DNA of 64,000 nucleotides, from positions 45,354,710 to 45,418,709 of the forward strand of contig NW_024609881.1 of assembly GCF_016920785.2 (NCBI RefSeq), given 5' to 3'. The notes under the pieces are model-generated. The model saw only the letters and a list, made by a program, of their open reading frames with translations. It searched no databases and was not told the origin of the DNA. Below, one piece after another: positions 59,003 to 64,000 of this stretch. Position numbers and translations under genes: made by a program. Source of the DNA: Ixodes scapularis (taxonomy: Eukaryota; Arthropoda; Arachnida; Ixodida; Ixodidae). The stretch's first letter is position 1. Each line of letters starts with the position of its first letter.

Positions 59003-60197
59003 TAGTGATGGGACGAATCTTTATCCGAATCGAGATTCGGAGCCGAATCTGAAGATTCGGAAAGATTCAGAAGAGTAGCCGAATCTCAAGCGATTCGGAA
59101 AAGTTCGGAAAGATTCGGAGCGTTGCCATGGTTGCCAGATCACGTTGATAAGTGTTTCAACTTTTCGTGATATTAAATTCACTAAATTCTGCAAACTGCA
59201 CAAAATAATATGGTAATATAATATCATAGTAATAAATAATATGTACCGCTTTGTTTATATTATTTCGGATGTTTGCCGAGAAAGCTAGCCAGACATCGCG
59301 GGAAAATTGGTTTCGGTTCCGGATTACGACAAAAATTGGCATGCCTGGTGCTCGTGGAAATACAAGCGCATGTTTTCATCGCCGCAAGAAATCGATGCCT
59401 TACGTGCTGTTTGGCACAGGCTGATTTCGTGCTCATAATTACGGTCATGGTGGCACACACCACACAAGTGAGTACGTTCGATTCGATTATCTTCAACGCG
59501 CGTACTATTACAGTCTTTCTGGTTAATGATATCCGATTGAGTTAGTGTTTGTTTCCGAACAATAAAGTTGCGTTGGACACCCCTGTGTTGGGTTTCGTTT
59601 TTATCAAGTAAAGTTCACGTACACAAAACTTACTGCCGAGATCAGAGAAACGGCAGTGCGAAGTTTCTCTTCGCTACCGGTGCCGGTACGTGGTCGAAGT
59701 TGTAACGAGCAACATTCGTCTGGCTCTCGCGCCTTAGAGGTACGGACGTACGCAGCTCTAGAGAAGGAGACGAATCATTTCCTGGCTCGAATATATTTAT
59801 TGTGCGTTGCGCCACATTATGTGTAATACATAGCATTTCGCTATATTTTACCGATCACCGCAAAAACCGCACAGCAACCGAGACCATTCATTGGTTAGGC
59901 CTACGTCAACCACACCGATCAGCTCAGCTGGACCTGGGCGCGTGCCAAGGTTTAGAATGACAGTACAGTACAAACCATAAGTTGAAATAAACAAGACGAA
60001 ATCGGGTTACATGCAGTAACAGTACTTGGAAAACAGAACTGACCGCACTCGGGAGGTTTACGACTAGGCTCACGCTGCCATCTGCAACCAGCGACGAATG
60101 TGACCAATCTCCGAATCTGCCGAATATTCGTCGCGGGAAGTTCGGAAATTTCCGAATCTAGGCGAATCCGAATCTCCGGTGATTCATCCCATCACTA
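59003..60197. mobile_element. hAT element (non-autonomous) with perfect 8-bp duplication
   Basis: The ends TAGTGATGGGACGAATC and inverted TAGTGATGGGATGAATC differ at one position. They are flanked by the exact 8-bp duplication TCGAACAC (58995-59002 and 60198-60205), the size made by hAT transposases. Subterminal GATTCGGA/TCCGAATC repeats are dense at both ends. It is 1195 bp and no hAT transposase or BED-finger frame is recognisable. Confidence 0.92.
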
Positions 60198-60309
60198 TCG
60201 AACACCATCAGAGACAAGGATGGTGCGCCTTTGACGCTGTTCGATTGGTGCCATCAGCTCGTGGCGTCAGCTGCCCGTGCATGGTGAAACGAAGTATACG
60301 ACCTTCTTT

Positions 60310-60680
60310 GTAAGACGGTGTGCGTCACGCTTTAAAAATTTGCATTTCGCGAACCTGCCAAGACGCGTGGCGGGGTCGCGGAAACCGAGTGCTTCACACC
60401 GGTCATTACGCCACTCTTCTTCGAGGCGCGAAGATAAAAGCGATAAAAGAAACACTAACCGGTAATCGTCGTCGCATTCCGAGCTCAACTCCGTTTCACC
60501 CCTGACAGTATACGGCAAGAGCTAAGCGCTCGCCGGACCGAACCAACCGCCTCCCTTTGACTGCCTGACCACCCGGCTTGAATATGGGCGGGATCACGTG
60601 GGGCGAAAGGTGGACGTGTCATTGGTCTAACTGGAACGTAGCTTCCAGCGCACTGTCAGCTTAGGGGGGAACGTGCGCCA
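60310..60680. repeat. Dispersed repeat, copy B
   Basis: A diverged copy of the repeat in PKA-R1 intron 2 (12746-13180), in the same orientation. Shared text includes CGCYYGCCGGACC, CGCCTCCCTTTGACT/CACCTCCCTTTCATC and CACTGTCAGCTTAG/CACTATCAGCTTAG. Confidence 0.6.
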
Positions 60681-60803
60681 TGTGAGGAGGCGGAGTAGAC
60701 CTACTTCCAAGAAACACCTTTGCGGCGTTTTGCCTGTCTCTCTGCAAAACTGGAAAGGAGCGATGACTAAGCTTCTCTCTGATGATCTTCGAAGTACAAG
60801 GCA

Positions 60804-60806
<3 letters not shown>

Positions 60807-60846
<40 letters not shown>
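60807..60846. repeat. (TA)20 microsatellite
   Basis: Forty bases of pure TA, 58 nt before the long hairpin. Confidence 0.95.
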
Positions 60847-60848
<2 letters not shown>

Positions 60849-60904
60849 ACACGGGCACTTCACACCATCGTACGTGGTCTCCGAGGAGGATATAAATGAA
60901 TTTG

Positions 60905-61039
60905 TGCAGATGAATGAACCGTACTTAATCCAACGAATTAAAGAATCCAAGTTTTCAGGAACCCGCCGTTTTTTGGCTTCGGCGGGTTCCTGAAAACTTG
61001 GATTCTTTAATTCATTGGATTAAGTACGGTTCATTCATC

Positions 61040-61043
<4 letters not shown>
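60905..61043. repeat. Long near-perfect hairpin (64-bp arms)
   Basis: The left arm 60905-60968 starts TGCAGATGAATGAACCGTAC. The right arm 60980-61043 is its inverted copy with one mismatch, and the loop is 11 nt. It is followed at once by (AT)n (61043-61073). It lies in the sense orientation of the septin intron, so the transcript would carry it as a double-stranded stem. Confidence 0.92.
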
Positions 61044-61077
<34 letters not shown>

Positions 61078-61498
61078 GCTGCTAAACAATTGCTGAAACT
61101 ATGAGATGCCGAGAGGCCCTTCAAATGCTTTCTCACTTGCCTGCTTTCCCGTTATTGGCGAGGTCGAAGTCGCGCTGTACTGGCCAAATTAGCGGTTTTT
61201 TTCCCGCTGTTGTCCATTGTCGGAACCTTTACTCTACAAAGATTATACGACACTAAAAGTACCTGGAACTGCGACAGAAATTAACCTCGAGCTGATTATC
61301 GGAAAGACCCTAGAAACTGTCGCTAACAAAACAACCTTGACCTTCTTTTTTTCTTTTTATAGCTTTGTACATTTGTTGCGGCTGGACGTAAAACGTGAAA
61401 CGAAGTCCTGGGCCACCACCTCTTTTTTGCAAAATGAAGAGTGCAAAGCGTAAAACCAAAGGGGGTCAGTTACGAAGAACCGCTCTTCTCTCGAGCAG

Positions 61499-61648
61499 GG
61501 AGGAGCGGCCTGGGGAAGTCGACGCTGATCAACACGCTGTTCAAGGCCAACATCAGCAGGAGGACGTCTTCCAAGAAGGGCCAGGAGGCCAGCGAACCCG
61601 TGCCGTACGTCGTCCCCAAGACCACCGAGGTCAAGTCCATAAGCCACG
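61499..61648 (+). CDS. Septin exon with P-loop (G1)
   Basis: The acceptor is ctcgagcag and the donor CACG|GTGAGC. With the split Gly it encodes GRSGLGKSTLINTLFKANIS, the G1 P-loop (GxxxxGKS/T), then RRTSSKKGQEASEPVPYVVP and KTTEVKSISH. Human SEPT9 has GQSGLGKSTLINTLFKSKIS and KTIEIKSITH in the same places. The insert between them is about 10 residues longer than in SEPT9. It has 2 leading nt and 1 trailing nt. Confidence 0.95.
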
Positions 61649-63795
61649 GTGAGCCAGGATCAGATGTCCTTCCCATCGTCCGTGTACGTACAGTCTCTGC
61701 GCCAGGGCTGCGACAGCCTCATGGTCGCTTTTCCGCAAAGTCGCCATTTCCGTTTCTGATGGCTTCAATCCGCGCAATAAAATTTGTTAAAAAAAAAAAA
61801 AAGTAGCTTTTCTATTGCAACAGCGATCTTTTAGAACGTAAAGTAAAATAAAAGTCTCATCGACGTATTTTTACTCCGTATTGGTAAAACTCCGCTGCGC
61901 TGGTGCTGGCGGCGATTCTTAGAAGTCAGTGCACGCTGCAACATAAGCTGGCGTGGGGGTCATCAATCGGATGTAACAAACGCAAATAAAAAAACATAAA
62001 AAAAAAGGAACAAGAAATCGGAGCTGTAAATGAAGCAAGGGAGAGAAAACAATCGGTCTGCGATGTCAAGGTAGGCTTTACAACACCTACGGGTACGCCG
62101 CTGTCATGCAGGGAAGCCGATGTCGCGTCACATCACTCCATTGTGGTGTGACGCCCGGAAAGCTAACATACCCCCGAATTTCTGGAACATGCTTCCTTAT
62201 AATCTGCACAAACTAAAAAATAAATAAAATAAAGTGTCCAATTTTAGAGGGGAAACAGAACAGTATAATAATTCTATCTCTAGTGGTTTGATCAATTAAA
62301 ATCATTTAAAAAAATACCCACTTCAAATATAAAAAAACGCAGTATGAACCCTTTATATTGCTTCAAAACTCGGTAAACACGAAATTTGATGAAACGGACC
62401 CGAGCAATTCCATAAAATGGCGTTCGATAAAACGGCGTTCGATGAAATGTCCACTTATTTGATGAAGCGGCATTCGATGAAAGGTCCGGTACCTATATTT
62501 CTCGCTGCAAAAAAGAACTACCCGTAGAGTTCCGAGAGAACGCCCACCCCCGAGAAATCGCCCATCCCGTTTTTCTGCCTAAATGTATCTGTAACAAATA
62601 TTCCTAAACATCGCCCATTCCCCGATTCCCGTCGAACGTCACGCGATGTCTGACGGGAATCGCAACAACCACGCAATTTGCAGTACCGGCACGTCTGACA
62701 AGCGAGTTCATAGCGGGTTCCCGCGTTTATGTCCGCGATCTGCGCGCGCGATATTGGATCTCGTAACACGCGAGTTGTTCCCGCGTGTACGTTGTACCGT
62801 GAAATGCAAACTGCTGCGTCCACAACTTGCGGTATCCGTTCCCGCAACAAGGTTTGTAGCGGATTCCCGCGTTTTCGTACGCGATCTCGATTTTACGCGA
62901 GTCGGTGCCCCGCGTGTATATTGCTGCGCTCGCGATCTCCGGTATTTGTTCCCGTAACATAAGAGTTTGTAGCGAATTCCCGCGTTTTTGTCCGCGATAT
63001 CAGTTCCGTTGACAGGACAGGGAAGTTTGTAGCGGGTTCTCGCCTATTTATTGCACCATAAAGCTTGAACTGCTGCGCCCGCGATTTGCGGTTATTCGTT
63101 CCCGTGAGATGCGAGCTCTCGGCGGGTTTCCGCGGGTCCTTCGCACCATAAAACGCGAATCTGCTGCATTCGCAACCTGCGGTAACGTTTCCCGTGACAC
63201 ATGAGTTCGCAGCGAATTCCCGCGTGTTTATCGCATCCTGAAACGCGAATTTGCGGTGTCCGCGATCTGCGGTATTCAATTCCCGCGTCACATGGTCTGC
63301 CCCTGTGCCAGGGTGTCGATCATTAATTTTTGATAAAGTTTTGCTGTGGTATCCTCAAAGATAGCCCACCCCATGTTTTTTACCTTTTATCTCATTTTGG
63401 GTGGGCGTTCTTTCGGAACTTTACTATGCATCGTTGAAATCTCATTCTACACACAAATGTAGCGCTTGCAGTCGGAACCAGATGGCCCATTCGTGCTGCG
63501 CTGCTCTTCTTTCGATGCAAAGACGATATGCTCACTAAAATTTGACTAAATATTTAGTTTCACTAGCCAAGTTTGTTCTCCAGCCTATCGATTAACTTTC
63601 GCACCCAAAATAAATTATTATTTGCACGTGATTGATTGCCCCTTTCTGACATGTTTTTGGGTTTTTCTCATTCCCCACCCTGTGTTGGGTGGTTTAAGAA
63701 AACAAGCTCGTCAGAAACGCACACAAAAAAAGGTTAATTGCAAAATCGGTTACTCACTCGCTTTTCTGACTCTCCTCCGTTTTCTATTCTTCTAG
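61649..63795 (+). other. Septin intron
   Basis: A 2.1-kb intron. It contains GATGAAA/GCGTTCGATGAAA repeats at about 62390-62490 (a transposon-end-like segment) and a degenerate tandem array (62630-63295). No other exon is seen. Confidence 0.85.
62630..63295. repeat. Degenerate tandem array, ~95-bp unit
   Basis: Six to seven diverged copies contain AGTTTGTAGCGAATTCCCGC, GTTTTTGTCCGCGAT, CTGCTGCGTCCGCGATCTGC and GGTATTCGTTCCCGTAACA. It is CpG-rich on an AT-rich background. The open frames on both strands reflect the repeat. Confidence 0.8.
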
Positions 63796-63877
63796 TCATC
63801 GAAGAGAAAGGAACGCGTCTACGACTCACGGTCACCGACACGCCCGGATTTGGAGACCAGGTCAACAATGAAAACTG
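63796..63877 (+). CDS. Septin exon with G3 motif; probable GC donor
   Basis: The acceptor is ttcttctag. It encodes VIEEKGTRLRLTVTDTPGFG and DQVNNEN, including the septin G3 motif DTPGFGD. SEPT3 and SEPT9 read VIEE-G-(V)KMKLTVIDTPGFGD-INNENCW. The frame here would run on as NENW, without the conserved Cys. If the exon instead ends at TG (63876-63877), before GCAAGT, the codon becomes TG|Y, giving Cys, and the next exon can supply the conserved Trp. I therefore place the end at 63877, with a GC-AG intron. A GT donor after CAA (63882) would drop the Cys. Confidence 0.85.
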
Positions 63878-64000
63878 GCAAGTTTATTGCTTCTTGGTGA
63901 TCGAGGTAACTGCTCTCACGTGACGTCACAATCGTAGTGCTGTTTCTATTGAATCGGCATCAATATATATAGCTACCCTCCATTTTCACAACGACCTTCA

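Larger units (their letters stand above)
57358..61498 (+). other. Septin intron
   Basis: A 4.1-kb GT..AG intron that splits the Gly codon opening the P-loop. It contains a (CT)10 run (57543-57562), a full hAT element (59003-60197), a dispersed repeat (about 60310-60680) and a TA-flanked hairpin (60807-61073). Confidence 0.85.

Noticed and set aside
60673..60993. A frame reading through (TA)n into FVQMNEPYLIQRIKESKF
   Set aside because: The peptide is protein-like but comes from one arm of a long inverted repeat, and the upstream part is an Ile/Tyr microsatellite read-through.
62518..63291. Pairs of open frames on opposite strands
   Set aside because: They follow the ~95-bp degenerate tandem array and have no protein family features.

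Overview
The window is eukaryotic nuclear DNA. Its genes are broken into short exons with GT..AG introns, and the spaces are packed with small inverted-repeat elements and minisatellites. The predicted proteins are animal. The intron density, a septin of the SEPT3/9/12 type (I believe insects lack this group) and the abundance of fold-back MITEs suggest a chelicerate, most likely a hard tick. The organism is an inference, since no diagnostic marker is present.

Three protein-coding loci can be supported. (1) Minus strand, 1840-2694: two 5' coding exons of a LENG8-like (SAC3/GANP-family) protein, running out of the left edge. (2) Plus strand, 6734-26155: a complete ten-exon gene for the type I regulatory subunit of cAMP-dependent protein kinase (PKA-R1/PRKAR1A). 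The splice phases join without a break into 378 residues: docking/dimerisation domain, pseudosubstrate inhibitor site and two cyclic-nucleotide-binding domains. Its 3' UTR may run to about 29.6 kb. Loci 1 and 2 are divergent, with about 4 kb between start codons and an NRF-1-type palindrome in between. (3) Plus strand, 57184 to beyond the right edge: three coding exons of a SEPT3/9/12-group septin GTPase with P-loop and G3 motifs. Two further upstream exons (about 39.1-39.6 kb, non-coding; 46.2 kb, coding) are only candidates.

The rest (introns, and 29.6-57 kb) is mostly repeat-derived. It includes hAT-like elements (one with a perfect 8-bp target duplication), Tc1/mariner-like ends flanked by TA, TTAA-flanked and TTA-flanked elements, several fold-back hairpins, and tandem arrays with units of about 18, 25, 71, 95 and 146 bp. 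No viral, CRISPR, rRNA or credible tRNA sequence was seen.

The most unusual signal is an exact 10-mer, AGCAGACGAC. It occurs 16 times (both orientations) between 27.9 and 53.3 kb and nowhere else in the window, in mostly unrelated contexts. Other points of note are a probable non-canonical GC-AG intron in the septin gene, a tandem triplication that begins exactly at the exon-4 splice donor of the kinase gene, and a 112-bp loop-free palindrome abutting a mariner-like element.
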